Assembly (NCBI GenBank): GCA_937989585.1
Contig: CALKRW010000063.1
Span: 62,001-126,000, forward strand
DNA from: an uncultured Porphyromonadaceae bacterium
Lineage (GTDB): Bacteria > Bacteroidota > Bacteroidia > Bacteroidales > Muribaculaceae
Direction of reading: 5' to 3'
Length of the DNA: 64,000 nt
Notes under the pieces: model-generated
Told to the model about the DNA's origin: nothing
Seen by the model: only the letters and a program-made list of their open reading frames with translations
Databases searched by the model: none
Made by a program: the position numbers and the translations under genes
Shown here: in pieces, positions 17,918 to 27,032 of the stretch
Position numbering within the stretch: the first letter of the stretch is position 1
Layout of the letters: every line of letters begins with the position of its first letter

Positions 17918-19378
17918 TCAGTCCCTGAGGTCTGCGACCTTCTCGATTGTGCGTCGCAACTGTCCCCAGAAGCGCTCGACTGCGGGAATGTACATGCGCT
18001 CGCTGGGTGAATGTACGCCCTGGAGTGTGGGGCCGAACGAGACCATATCGAGGTGAGGATACTTGAGCAGGAAAAGACCACACTCGAGACCGGCGTGGAT
18101 AGCCTTGATGGCCGGCTTGACACCATAGAGTTCATCGTAAGCCTCGGAAGCGATGTGCATGATGCGGGATTCCATGTTCGGCGCCCATCCGGGATAGCCG
18201 TCTCCGTGTGTGACCTTTGCGCCGGCGAGGGTGAAGAGCGCCTCTACGCGGTGAGCGATATCCCACTTGCGCGACTCGACGGAAGAACGCTGAGAGGTTG
18301 TGACTAGAATCTCATCGTTGGCTATCATCTTGACGGAAGCGAGGTTTGTTGAAGTCTCGACAAGGCCCTCGAGTTCGCGGCTCATGGAGATGACACCGTG
18401 AGGAGCGGCATAGAGAGCCTCGACGAGCCGGCGCGTGGTGTCGGCGTCGACTGCGAAATCAGGCTTGTCGCAAGTACCGAGAGCCAGTTCGAGCGTAGGT
18501 TCGACACCCTTGTATTCGTTCTTGACATCGGCCACGTACTGGTTGAAGAGGGCAACGACTTCCTCCTTGCGGTCGGCGTGGACGCCGAAAACAGCGTGAG
18601 CGGCACGGGGGATGGCGTTACGGAGATTGCCGCCATCGACCTCGCAGAGCGAAATCTCGTGTTTCTGGCTTAGCGACCAGAGGAAACGGGCAAGCACCTG
18701 GACAGCGTTGGCACGTCCGGCGTTGATGTCCGAACCGGAGTGACCGCCGAGACCCTTGGAGATATCGAACTTGAAGTAGTGGAAGTCAGTAGGAGCGAAA
18801 GAACGGTTGTAGTGGAAATTGCAGGTTGTGTCAACACCACCGGCGCAACCGACAAAAATCTCGGCATCATCCTCGGAATCGAGATTCAGAAGCATCTTGC
18901 CTGTAATCATTCCCTCGCCAAGGTTATTTGCACCAGTAAGGCCCGTCTCCTCGTCGACAGTGAAAAGAGCCTCGAGCGGACCGTGAACGAGAGTATCGTC
19001 AACCAAAGCAGCAAGAGCGGCGGCCATGCCGATACCGTTATCGGCACCGAGAGTCGTGCCGTCGGCACGGAGCCAATCTCCGTCAACGATAGTCCTGATG
19101 GGCTGAGTCTCGAAGTCAAACGACTTGTCGTTGGATTCAGCGACCATATCCATGTGGGCCTGCATAATAACGCCCGGAGCCTGCTCGTGTCCAGGGGTGG
19201 CGGGTTTGCTCATGACGACGTTGCCGATGGCGTCGGTTTTAGCGGCTATGTTATGTTTGGCTGCAAAGTCAAGAAGATACTGACGGATTTTCTCCTCTTT
19301 CTTAGAGGGACGAGGCACCTGGTTGATCTGGTCGAAAATCTCGAAAACCAGACGGGGCTGAAGATCTTTGATTGTCAT
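17918..19378 (-). CDS. pepD: Aminoacyl-histidine dipeptidase (M20 PepD)
   Basis: Cytosolic zinc dipeptidase (carnosinase-like) that cleaves Xaa-His and many other dipeptides. Metal-ligand motifs: HMDMV with His75 and Asp77, LGADNGIG with Asp113, and the catalytic EE pair in TVDEETGLTG. Later motifs NLDSEDD and GGHSGSDI (dimerization domain) and HAGLECG near the C-terminus are PepD-specific. Length 486 aa matches the family. A minus-strand leader of about 150 nt with alternative hairpins precedes it and may regulate it. Confidence 0.94.
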   Translation of the reverse strand: MTIKDLQPRLVFEIFDQINQVPRPSKKEEKIRQYLLDFAAKHNIAAKTDAIGNVVMSKPATPGHEQAPGVIMQAHMDMVAESNDKSFDFETQPIRTIVDGDWLRADGTTLGADNGIGMAAALAALVDDTLVHGPLEALFTVDEETGLTGANNLGEGMITGKMLLNLDSEDDAEIFVGCAGGVDTTCNFHYNRSFAPTDFHYFKFDISKGLGGHSGSDINAGRANAVQVLARFLWSLSQKHEISLCEVDGGNLRNAIPRAAHAVFGVHADRKEEVVALFNQYVADVKNEYKGVEPTLELALGTCDKPDFAVDADTTRRLVEALYAAPHGVISMSRELEGLVETSTNLASVKMIANDEILVTTSQRSSVESRKWDIAHRVEALFTLAGAKVTHGDGYPGWAPNMESRIMHIASEAYDELYGVKPAIKAIHAGLECGLFLLKYPHLDMVSFGPTLQGVHSPSERMYIPAVERFWGQLRRTIEKVADLRD

Positions 19379-19411
19379 AATAAATATTTATATGGTTAGG
19401 TAAAAAAGTAT

Positions 19412-19531
19412 TTATTTCAAAAAAAATCCCGTGACATAACAAACCCGACACGGGTTTCGGGTAATCAAGTCTCTCGGGAGAGAGAAATGCGAAAGAGGAA
19501 AAGATGCGCGAGTGATTAAAAAAGATTTCAT
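19412..19531 (-). promoter_or_regulatory. Possible attenuator and short upstream ORF ahead of pepD
   Basis: On the minus strand AAACCCG/CGGGTTT (19457-19441) forms one hairpin. CCCGTG (19454-19449) can pair instead with CACGGG (19433-19428), followed by ATTTTTTTT (19427-19419), a terminator. The two stems share bases and exclude each other. A 39-codon ORF (ATG at 19531, stop ending at 19412) runs through both. Together they look like an attenuation leader. No promoter box was found on this strand, and the uORF could be chance. Confidence 0.35.
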
Positions 19532-19620
19532 CGTCTGAAAGTTTGTTAAAAAGCGACCTTTTTCGCCCTCTAAATTACAAAATAAAATTTATATATGCCT
19601 AATTTTCTGTTTTACTTTCC

Positions 19621-19629
19621 TATATTTGC
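19621..19629 (+). promoter_or_regulatory. -7 box for the small membrane protein and OmpH-like genes
   Basis: TATATTTGC fits TAnnTTTGC, 24 bp before the ATG at 19653. An in-frame TTG inside the box is not a plausible start. No -33 TTTG at the usual distance. Confidence 0.6.
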
Positions 19630-19652
19630 ACTCTGAAAAGAGCAATATTCCC

Positions 19653-19826
19653 ATGAAAGTCGTAATAATAACCCTGATATTTTCCCTTTTTATGCTTGCC
19701 ATAGCATTCATAATGCTTGGAGTGAAGGTATTCTTCGTAAAAGGGGGCAAATTTCCCTCGGGTCATGCGCACGACTCTGCGGCGCTAAGGCGCCGGGGCA
19801 TAGGTTGCGCCCATCACGAAAAATAA
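19653..19826 (+). CDS. Small conserved membrane protein, 57 aa
   Basis: One N-terminal hydrophobic helix (VVIITLIFSLFMLAIAFIML) is followed by a short conserved tail with GGKFPSGHAHDSAALRRRGIG and CAHHEK. Small proteins with a GGKFP(N/S)xH...LRxxGIGC tail are common in Bacteroidetes, from recollection of the family. The Cys/His-rich end could bind metal, which is inference. The ATG at 19653 is chosen because it follows the -7 box. Function unknown. Confidence 0.65.
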   Translation: MKVVIITLIFSLFMLAIAFIMLGVKVFFVKGGKFPSGHAHDSAALRRRGIGCAHHEK

Positions 19827-19859
19827 ACAAACTCAAACCATACATCACCAATCCGCTAA

Positions 19860-20504
19860 ATGAAAACATTAGCCAAATCAGTCAAAATCCTGCTCGCCAC
19901 AGGAATCTTCATGCTCAGCGCCATCTCATGCTCCGGCAACGAAAACGACAAGGCAAAAGAAGACAGCCTGGCAGCCGCCAAGAAACATCCCGCAACCGAA
20001 AAAATCGCAGACAAAGGCTTCGCTCCCTCATCGAATATCCGTTACGTCGACGACACCCTTCTGATGCAGAAATACGACTTCGCGCGCATCACTCTCGAAG
20101 AATGCCAGAAAATTGCTCTCGAACTTCAGAACTACCAGAACAGTCTTGCTCGCCAACTTTCGGAGCGGCAGGCAGCCATACAGCAAAAAATCCAGACCAA
20201 CAGTTACCTGTCCGAGGCATCGTACAAAGCCGACATGACGGAACTGCAGAAATTCGACCAGTCGTGTCAGGCACAGTATGCCAAACGCGCCCAGTCCGAC
20301 AACGACAAGATAGAAAAGAAGACCTTGGCGCTGCGCAATGCCATAGACAATTTCATAGCCCGCTATAACCAGACCCACAAATACGACGCCATCCTCTACA
20401 AGAGCGCCGGACTGTACTTCAATCCTCAACTGGACATCACGGAGGAAATCGCCACACTGATGAACAACGAGTACAAGGCAGCAAAAGAGCCTGCAAAAAA
20501 ATAA
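19860..20504 (+). CDS. OmpH/Skp-like lipoprotein
   Basis: A lipoprotein-type signal ends at SAISC (Cys about residue 24). A variable linker is followed by the OmpH/Skp core: YVDDTLLMQKYD, then two long helices rich in Gln, Lys and Glu (about residues 75-170) that would form the coiled-coil tentacles, and a C-terminal LYKSAGLYFNPQLDITEEI strand typical of the family. OmpH/Skp proteins hold outer-membrane proteins in the periplasm. The lipid anchor is unusual compared with soluble E. coli Skp. Probably same transcript as the 57-aa gene, 33 bp upstream. Confidence 0.75.
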   Translation: MKTLAKSVKILLATGIFMLSAISCSGNENDKAKEDSLAAAKKHPATEKIADKGFAPSSNIRYVDDTLLMQKYDFARITLEECQKIALELQNYQNSLARQLSERQAAIQQKIQTNSYLSEASYKADMTELQKFDQSCQAQYAKRAQSDNDKIEKKTLALRNAIDNFIARYNQTHKYDAILYKSAGLYFNPQLDITEEIATLMNNEYKAAKEPAKK

Positions 20505-20532
20505 GAGTCTCACAGTCCAAGCCTCCTGATTT

Positions 20533-21276
20533 ATGTCAGATTCACTCGTAATCATCCCGATGTACAACGAGAAGGAGAACGCCGCCGCTATAATCGACGC
20601 CGTCCTGTCACTTCCCGTGCCCTTCGACATTCTGGTAATAGATGACAATTCCCCCGACGGGACCGCAGCGATAGTCAAGGGCAAGATCGCCGAGAATCCA
20701 GGACGCATCAGCATTATCGAGCGCGAAGGCAAACTCGGGCTCGGCACCGCCTACATAGCGGGATTCAAGTGGGGACTGTCCCGCGGCTACGAGTATATAT
20801 GTGAAATGGATGCCGACTTCTCGCACAATCCGTCTGACCTGGTGAAACTGCGCGAGGCTCTGGTTTCGGGCAAAGGCGATGTCGCCGTTGGCTCACGTTA
20901 TGTCTCGGGAGTAAATGTAGTCAACTGGCCCATGGGCCGGGTCCTCATGTCCTACTATGCCTCGAAGTATGTGCGAGTCGTAACCGGGATGAGCGTACGC
21001 GACACGACCGCCGGTTTCGTCTGCTACCGCCGCGAGGTCCTGGAGGCCATGAACCTTGACGCCATACGTTTCAAGGGATATGCCTTCCAGATCGAGATGA
21101 AATTCACGGCAAAGCAACTAGGCTACCGCATCGTCGAGGTGCCAATAATCTTTGTAAACCGCGTGCTAGGCACATCCAAGATGTCGTCAGGCATTTTCGG
21201 GGAGGCACTTACAGGCGTCATAAAACTGAAATGGTGGGCGACTACCGGGAAACTGAAGCAACGGCACCATAAATAA
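20533..21276 (+). CDS. Polyprenol monophosphomannose synthase-like GT2 glycosyltransferase
   Basis: The fold begins VIIPMYNEKENAAAII, the GT2 start. DDNSPDGT and the metal-binding MDADFSHNP are in their usual places, and FKGYAFQIEM and FVNRVLGTSKMS match dolichol/polyprenol-phosphate mannosyltransferases (DPM1-like). It lacks membrane helices, as in the soluble DPM1 type. The probable reaction is GDP-sugar plus polyprenyl phosphate on the cytosolic face. At 247 aa it is typical. pyrC starts 12 bp after. Confidence 0.85.
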   Translation: MSDSLVIIPMYNEKENAAAIIDAVLSLPVPFDILVIDDNSPDGTAAIVKGKIAENPGRISIIEREGKLGLGTAYIAGFKWGLSRGYEYICEMDADFSHNPSDLVKLREALVSGKGDVAVGSRYVSGVNVVNWPMGRVLMSYYASKYVRVVTGMSVRDTTAGFVCYRREVLEAMNLDAIRFKGYAFQIEMKFTAKQLGYRIVEVPIIFVNRVLGTSKMSSGIFGEALTGVIKLKWWATTGKLKQRHHK

Positions 21277-21288
21277 AGACACGGCGTC

Positions 21289-22608
21289 ATGCCGCAAACA
21301 TCTATGACAACAATACTCAACAACATATATATGCCCGGAGCCAACAGCGTTGGGCATATTGTCATAAACGAAGAGCACATCGAATCTACATGGCCTGGAC
21401 TCAGTGACCACCCGGATGCCATCGACTGCCACGGCGCAACGGCGCTTCCCGGTGCTATAGACATTCATGTGCATTTCCGCGAACCCGGCATGACCCACAA
21501 GGGGACAATCGCATCGGAAAGCCGTGCGGCTGTAGCCGGCGGCGTAACGTCGTTCGTTGACATGCCAAACGTCAAGCCCGCAAGTCTGACAAATGAATCG
21601 CTCGCAGAGCGGATGGTCATAGCCGAGCGCACCTCGTCTGCCAATTACGGATTCTGGCTAGGTGCATCGGCGGAAAATGCCAGCGAGATCGCTTCGGCAG
21701 ACTATTCGCGTGTCGCAGGCGTAAAACTTTTCCTTGGGTCATCGACCGGAGGTCTGCTAGTGTCCACGGACTACGATATAAGCCGTGTGCTTGAGGCCGT
21801 ACCCGAGGGCATAGTCGTAAGCGTCCATGCCGAAGACAACGGTATAATCGACGAATGCCGCCGACGCATCATAGACATGTATGGCCCGGACCCGGAGGTA
21901 AGATTTCACTCACAGATACGGCCGGCGGCAGCATGTGTCCACGCGACAGAACGTATCCTTCGGCTGGCATCACGTTACAATACCCGCATACACATCGCCC
22001 ATGTCTCGACAGCCGACGAACTGTCACTGTTCAGTGCCGGCAGCCCGAACGAGAAGCGTGTCACGTGCGAGGTATCGCCGCACCACCTGCTGTGGTGCGA
22101 CGAGGACTATGCTACACGCGGCGCCCGCATAAAGATGAACCCATCAGTAAAATCAAGAGCCGACCGCGACGCCCTGCGGCGTGCTGTTACGGAAGGGCGC
22201 ATCGATGTCATCGCCACCGACCACGCGCCACATCTGCCTTCAGAAAAAAAAGGTGGCGCAATGAGCGCGATGTCCGGAGCGCCCATGGTACAATTCTCTT
22301 ATGCCGCCATGACTGACATGTTCGGTCCAGCCAAGGCGTCGCTTCTTATGGCAGAGAATCCGGCACGTTTGCTGGGAATTGAAGGACGTGGAATAATCGC
22401 ACCCGGGAAATACGCAGACATTGTGCTTGCCCAAGAAACGGCACCCTACCCTGTCACGGATTCAGACGTCATCAGCACATGTGGATGGACACCACTTGCC
22501 CCCGAAAGCGGGAACGGTTCGCCATTACTTCTCAGGACAAAGATAAGCACTATCGCGATCAACGGGTTTCCCGCAAAACCACAAGCATTAAGATTCAACA
22601 ACAGATGA
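21289..22608 (+). CDS. pyrC: Dihydroorotase
   Basis: Zinc amidohydrolase of pyrimidine synthesis (carbamoyl-aspartate to dihydroorotate). The metal motif DIHVHFREPG starts at Asp58. EVSPHHLL supplies a further His, and ATDHAPHLPSEKK carries the catalytic Asp. VEDNGI-like HAEDNGI and the NPARLLGI-GRG-I-PGKYADIV tail are of class I dihydroorotases. 439 aa from the ATG at 21289. The stop overlaps the start of a 38-aa gene in ATGA, suggesting coupling. Confidence 0.92.
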   Translation: MPQTSMTTILNNIYMPGANSVGHIVINEEHIESTWPGLSDHPDAIDCHGATALPGAIDIHVHFREPGMTHKGTIASESRAAVAGGVTSFVDMPNVKPASLTNESLAERMVIAERTSSANYGFWLGASAENASEIASADYSRVAGVKLFLGSSTGGLLVSTDYDISRVLEAVPEGIVVSVHAEDNGIIDECRRRIIDMYGPDPEVRFHSQIRPAAACVHATERILRLASRYNTRIHIAHVSTADELSLFSAGSPNEKRVTCEVSPHHLLWCDEDYATRGARIKMNPSVKSRADRDALRRAVTEGRIDVIATDHAPHLPSEKKGGAMSAMSGAPMVQFSYAAMTDMFGPAKASLLMAENPARLLGIEGRGIIAPGKYADIVLAQETAPYPVTDSDVISTCGWTPLAPESGNGSPLLLRTKISTIAINGFPAKPQALRFNNR

Positions 22609-22721
22609 TAGACAAAGACAACAAACAACCCGATACAGACAAACCCAAAACCTCATACCGGCTACTGTTTCTCGGGCTATTGCTATTAATGATACTCGCC
22701 TGGTACTATCTCGACAAATAA
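22605..22721 (+). CDS. Predicted 38-aa single-helix membrane protein coupled to pyrC
   Basis: The ATG at 22605 overlaps the pyrC stop (ATGA), the pattern of translational coupling. The peptide has a charged N-terminus (about 18 residues, Lys/Asp-rich) then one hydrophobic helix (LLFLGLLLLMILAWYYL) and ends DK, so it would be a tail-anchored membrane peptide. No family is recognised. The coding call rests on the overlap and clean topology. Confidence 0.45.
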   Translation: MIDKDNKQPDTDKPKTSYRLLFLGLLLLMILAWYYLDK

Positions 22722-22746
22722 CGTGTCCGCTCTCATAAATTTTTAC

Positions 22747-22755
22747 TAATTTTGC
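22747..22755 (+). promoter_or_regulatory. -7 box just before phoH, implying a leaderless mRNA
   Basis: TAATTTTGC ends 4 bp before the phoH ATG. Transcription from it would begin at or next to the start codon. Confidence 0.5.
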
Positions 22756-22758
22756 ACT

Positions 22759-23751
22759 ATGATTGAACGCATAATTATCATAGACTCTGTCGACCCGCTG
22801 GTCTTCTATGGGGTGAACAACGCCAACATGCACCTTATACGCAATCTCTTCCCGAAACTGCGTATAGCAGCACGTGGAGGCGTCATCAAGGTGATAGGCG
22901 AGGACAGCGAGACAGCCGAGTTTGAAAAAAAGATAAAAGAACTCTCGGAACACGCCGAAAAATACAACAGGCTCACCGAGGAAAACATACTTGACATAGT
23001 CAAGGGCGACTCTCCAAAAGAACTTCGCAAGGACGAAGTCATCATATACGGAGTCAACGGCAAGCCTATAACAGGACGCACCGCCAACCAGCAGAAACTG
23101 GTGGACGCGTTTATCCATAATGACCTGACATTTGCATTAGGCCCGGCAGGAACCGGTAAGACATACATCGCCATCGCACTCGCTGTACGAGCCCTAAAGA
23201 ACCGCGAGGTACGCAAGATCATACTCTCTCGTCCCGCAGTCGAGGCGGGTGAAAAACTGGGATTCCTGCCCGGTGACATGAAAGACAAGATTGATCCGTA
23301 TCTACAGCCTCTATATGACGCCCTGGAAGATATGATTCCAGCCATGAAACTCAATGAGTACATGGAGTCCAATGTCATTCAGATCGCACCTCTGGCATTC
23401 ATGCGCGGACGTACACTCAACGATGCCGTCATTGTACTGGACGAGGCACAGAACACCACCGTTCATCAGATTAAGATGTTCATGACCAGGTTAGGCATGG
23501 GCTCAAAGATGATCATAACCGGAGATGTCACACAGATAGATCTGCCCCGCACCACCGTATCGGGACTTGTGCAGGCTCTGAAGATACTCGACGGGGTAAA
23601 TGGTATAGGACGTGTGGAGTTCACTAAGAAAGATATCGTGCGTCATCATCTGGTCCAAAGGATAGTCGAGGCATACGAACGTTATGACGATGCTCAAAAA
23701 AGCAACACTGCCAGTCAGGAAGCCTCATCCGACAATCCTCCACAAGAATAA
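22759..23751 (+). CDS. phoH: PhoH family ATPase
   Basis: A cytosolic P-loop ATPase of the PhoH group, linked by family knowledge to RNA metabolism and stress. Walker A GPAGTGKT is at residues 128-135 and Walker B VIVLDEAQN at about 224-232; the SRPAVEAGEKLGFLPGDM segment is diagnostic. The N-terminal KH-like region (KVIGEDSE) is normal. Length 330 aa. The ATG at 22759 starts the conserved strand IERIIIIDSVDP. A -7 promoter box sits immediately upstream. Confidence 0.93.
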   Translation: MIERIIIIDSVDPLVFYGVNNANMHLIRNLFPKLRIAARGGVIKVIGEDSETAEFEKKIKELSEHAEKYNRLTEENILDIVKGDSPKELRKDEVIIYGVNGKPITGRTANQQKLVDAFIHNDLTFALGPAGTGKTYIAIALAVRALKNREVRKIILSRPAVEAGEKLGFLPGDMKDKIDPYLQPLYDALEDMIPAMKLNEYMESNVIQIAPLAFMRGRTLNDAVIVLDEAQNTTVHQIKMFMTRLGMGSKMIITGDVTQIDLPRTTVSGLVQALKILDGVNGIGRVEFTKKDIVRHHLVQRIVEAYERYDDAQKSNTASQEASSDNPPQE

Positions 23752-23781
23752 TAATCCATAATCCCTAATCAATAAACGACA

Positions 23782-24732
23782 ATGCCTACCCTCACCAACA
23801 CCGACTTCAAATTTCCCGGTCAGGTCTCACTTTATCACGGGAAAGTACGCGATGTCTACAACATTAATGACAATATGCTCGTTATGGTCGCCACAGACCG
23901 AATCTCGGCATTCGATGTCGTACTGCCAGAAGGCATACCCTACAAAGGTCAGGTACTGAACCAACTCGCCGCCTACATGCTCGATGCTACGGCCGAAGCG
24001 GTCCCCAACTGGAAACTAGCGGTACCGGACCCTATGGCCACCGTCGGCATTAGAGCCGAAGGCCTTAAGGTCGAGGTCATCGTGCGAGGCTACATAGCAG
24101 GCAGCGCATGGCGTGCATATGCAAACGGGGCCCGCGACATATGCGGAGTACCTCTGCCCGAGGGACTGCATGAAAACGACCGTCTGCCGCATCCAATCAT
24201 CACTCCAACCACCAAGGCTGACGAAGGCCACGATCAGGATATCTCACGCGAGGAAATAATCGCATCAGGCCTAGTCAGTGACAAAGACTGGGAACAGGTT
24301 GAACAATATGCACTGAAACTTTTCGCCATCGGCACACAGATGGCCGCGGAAAAGGGACTTATTCTCGTTGACACTAAGTACGAGTTCGGAAAGGCCGACG
24401 GCAAGATCATTCTCATCGATGAAATCCATACTCCAGACTCATCCCGCTATTTCTACGCCGAAGGATACGAAGAGCGTCAGCGACTGGGACAGCCCCAGCG
24501 CCAGCTCTCCAAGGAGTTCGTGCGCCAATGGCTTATACAAAACGGTTTCATGGGCCGCCCCGGTGAAAAAGTTCCCGAAATGACACCAGAGGTATGCAAC
24601 AGCATATCTGAACGTTACATGGAACTATACGAGAAACTGACCGGACAGCAGTTCGTAAAAGAGACTTCCGAAGACATTTCCCGTCGCATCGAGACAAATG
24701 TACTCGACTGCCTGTATAACCTCGCAAAATAA
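23782..24732 (+). CDS. purC: Phosphoribosylaminoimidazole-succinocarboxamide synthase
   Basis: SAICAR synthetase of purine synthesis: CAIR, aspartate and ATP to SAICAR. HGKVRDVYNI is the N-terminal ATP-binding loop, VATDRISAFDVVLPEGIPYKG the following motif, VEVIVRGYIAGSAW the mid motif, and LVDTKYEFGK and LIDEIHTPDSSRY the C-terminal substrate motifs. 316 aa is the length of the longer, yeast-like bacterial form. It is 30 bp after phoH and closed by a hairpin terminator. Confidence 0.95.
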   Translation: MPTLTNTDFKFPGQVSLYHGKVRDVYNINDNMLVMVATDRISAFDVVLPEGIPYKGQVLNQLAAYMLDATAEAVPNWKLAVPDPMATVGIRAEGLKVEVIVRGYIAGSAWRAYANGARDICGVPLPEGLHENDRLPHPIITPTTKADEGHDQDISREEIIASGLVSDKDWEQVEQYALKLFAIGTQMAAEKGLILVDTKYEFGKADGKIILIDEIHTPDSSRYFYAEGYEERQRLGQPQRQLSKEFVRQWLIQNGFMGRPGEKVPEMTPEVCNSISERYMELYEKLTGQQFVKETSEDISRRIETNVLDCLYNLAK

Positions 24733-24746
24733 ATTTTGCATTATAA

Positions 24747-24788
24747 AGCCTGTCGCCACTATACGGAGGCGACAGGCTAAACTCTTTT
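24747..24788 (+). terminator. Terminator of phoH-purC
   Basis: AGCCTGTCGCC (24747-24757) pairs perfectly with GGCGACAGGCT (24768-24778) around a 10-nt loop, then AAACTCTTTTT. It ends 8 bp before the menG start, so menG must be reached by read-through or a promoter within this region. Confidence 0.8.
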
Positions 24789-24795
24789 TCCCGAA

Positions 24796-25545
24796 ATGTC
24801 ATCCTACGAAGTCGAAAACATAAATCCTTACACCGAAGAAGGTTGTTCAAAAGGTCAGCAGGTAGCCGAGATGTTTGACCACATAGCGCCTGCCTATGAC
24901 CGTATGAACCGCCTGATGACCTTCGGACTCGACCGCGTATGGCTGCGGCGCACCATATCGGCAATTTCCAAGGCCGAGCCACGGAATGTCCTGGACATAG
25001 CCACTGGTACCGCCGATGTTGCCATCGCACTCGCACGCAAACTGCCGGATGCCTTAATCACCGGAATAGACATTTCGGAAGGGATGGTGAACATCGGCAA
25101 ACAGAAAGTTAGCCGTGCCGGACTCGAAAGCCGAATCAGACTCGAAACCGCCGACGCACTGGAACTGCCTTTCGAAGATAATTACTTCGATGCCATAACC
25201 GTGGCATACGGTGTACGGAATTTCGAACACCTTGACCGAGGTTATGCCGAAATGTCAAGAGTACTCCGTCCTGGAGGACAATTATTTGTTCTTGAACTTA
25301 CAGTCCCGGCATCTCCCCTGACCAGACCCTTATATAACGTATATACACGACTGGTTATTCCGACCGTAGGAAGAATTATGTCTAAAGACAACAGAGCGTA
25401 CACTTATCTTCCGGAGTCAATCCAGGCTGTCCCGTCACGAGGAAGCATGGTCGGACTCATGAAGCAGGCCGGATTCTTCCAAGCCAGGTATAAATCACTC
25501 TTCCCCGGTACAGTATGCATATACTCTGCCATAAAACCAGAATAA
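24796..25545 (+). CDS. ubiE/menG: Demethylmenaquinone methyltransferase
   Basis: SAM-dependent methyltransferase that makes menaquinone from demethylmenaquinone; Bacteroidetes lack ubiquinone, so the MenG role is inferred. MFDHIAPAYDRMNRLMTFG is the family N-terminal signature, LDIATGTADVAIAL is the SAM-binding motif I, and VAYGVRNFEHLDRGYAEM and GRIMSKDNRAYTYLPESI complete it. 249 aa, start ATG at 24796, 17 bp after the purC terminator stem. Confidence 0.93.
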   Translation: MSSYEVENINPYTEEGCSKGQQVAEMFDHIAPAYDRMNRLMTFGLDRVWLRRTISAISKAEPRNVLDIATGTADVAIALARKLPDALITGIDISEGMVNIGKQKVSRAGLESRIRLETADALELPFEDNYFDAITVAYGVRNFEHLDRGYAEMSRVLRPGGQLFVLELTVPASPLTRPLYNVYTRLVIPTVGRIMSKDNRAYTYLPESIQAVPSRGSMVGLMKQAGFFQARYKSLFPGTVCIYSAIKPE

Positions 25546-25602
25546 AACAGGCGCCACACTAACGCTAACCCTATCATATAAAAACCGACATCATCACCTG
25601 TC

Positions 25603-27015
25603 ATGAATGCCGTCAAAGTACTTCGCGCTGCCTTCATTATTACAGCGCTAACTGTCAGTTCCAACATCTTCGCACAGAATACCAGCAGGTCGTCCGCAGA
25701 CACCATCAGACTCACTCCGGCAGCCATACCGGCTTCTTCGGCCCCTGTTCCCGTATTCGATTCCAATATATCGAATAAAGCGATAAAAATCGAAAACAAA
25801 GAGATATTATCCGTTTTCGATTCACTCGCCATGGTATATGATTCCATACCGATGGAACCGAAAATCTTTGTCACCCCACTCCCCAAGTGGTTCTTCCGCC
25901 CCGTATGCTACACGACCTTCCACTATTTCCCGGAGTTCAAGCCTTTCGAACCTGAGATAAGTGGAAATCCGTCGTTAGAATGGGTCGAGCGAGAAAAAGC
26001 ATCCGAACTCCAGCAGCAGATGGCGCTTCAACGATTCATGATCGCCCGTCCTGACCTTGTGCCATACAATCTTTCCCTTCTTCCCGAAGCGCCAAAGCAA
26101 TATGTCGCGGAAATCGATCCTCAGGACCACACTATCGAGATACGCGAGGTGAAACCAAGCAACAACATTCTTGATACAAGTCCAGACCTGAAGAAACGTC
26201 ACTGGATACGGTCGTTCGCATCCTCACTCCAGTTCTCGCAGGCATATATCTCACCCAACTGGTACCAGGGAGGCAACAATAACCTGAACATGCAGCTGAA
26301 CATCTCCTACGATGTAAAACTTAATCCTGCATTTCACCCTAATCTGCTGTTCGAGTCTAGTTTCAGATATAAACTAGGACTTAATTCAGCGCCCGAGGAC
26401 TCGCTACGAAACTATTCCATATCTGAGGACCTTCTGCAGATAAACTCTACCTTAGGTTACAAAGCCGCGCGCCGCTGGTACTACTCCATGTCGGCAATGT
26501 TCAAGACACAGTTGCTGAACTCATACCGAAAGAACACAAACAATCTTAAGTCAGCATTCCTTTCACCCGGAGAACTTAACATCGGTCTCGGTATGACATA
26601 TAACTATGTAAACAAAAAGAAAACATTCTCTTTCGACGCATCGATCTCACCTCTTACATACAACATGCGGATATGCACGAACATGTCGATAAACCACGAG
26701 GATTTCGACATATCGCCCAATCGCAAGACAAGCAGTAAGATAGGTTCTTCCGGCGAATTCAAACTACACTGGCAACTGGCCCGCAACATACGCTTTACCT
26801 CGCGACTGTTCGCATTCTCGGATTATGCCCAGTTCCGCGCCGACTGGGAAAACACTCTGGCAATGGACATAAACCGTTTCCTTTCGACCCAGATTTACTG
26901 CGCCGTTCGATATGACACCGAGACTCCACGAATCACCGACGAACCTGACTGGCACAAACTTCAGGTCAAGGAAATACTCTCGTTCGGTTTCTCCTATAAA
27001 TTCAGTTCTATCTGA
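25603..27015 (+). CDS. DUF3078 outer-membrane protein
   Basis: A signal peptide (residues 1-24, ending IFAQN), a variable N-terminal region and a C-terminal beta-barrel-like half. The DUF3078 hallmark SPNWYQGGNNNLN lies near residue 220 and FGFSYKFSSI ends the protein with alternating aromatic residues. The family is specific to Bacteroidetes and of unknown function. Length 470 aa. Two secreted unknowns follow at 17 and 36 bp and may share the transcript. Confidence 0.8.
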   Translation: MNAVKVLRAAFIITALTVSSNIFAQNTSRSSADTIRLTPAAIPASSAPVPVFDSNISNKAIKIENKEILSVFDSLAMVYDSIPMEPKIFVTPLPKWFFRPVCYTTFHYFPEFKPFEPEISGNPSLEWVEREKASELQQQMALQRFMIARPDLVPYNLSLLPEAPKQYVAEIDPQDHTIEIREVKPSNNILDTSPDLKKRHWIRSFASSLQFSQAYISPNWYQGGNNNLNMQLNISYDVKLNPAFHPNLLFESSFRYKLGLNSAPEDSLRNYSISEDLLQINSTLGYKAARRWYYSMSAMFKTQLLNSYRKNTNNLKSAFLSPGELNIGLGMTYNYVNKKKTFSFDASISPLTYNMRICTNMSINHEDFDISPNRKTSSKIGSSGEFKLHWQLARNIRFTSRLFAFSDYAQFRADWENTLAMDINRFLSTQIYCAVRYDTETPRITDEPDWHKLQVKEILSFGFSYKFSSI

Positions 27016-27032
27016 TTTTTGACACAATCATT

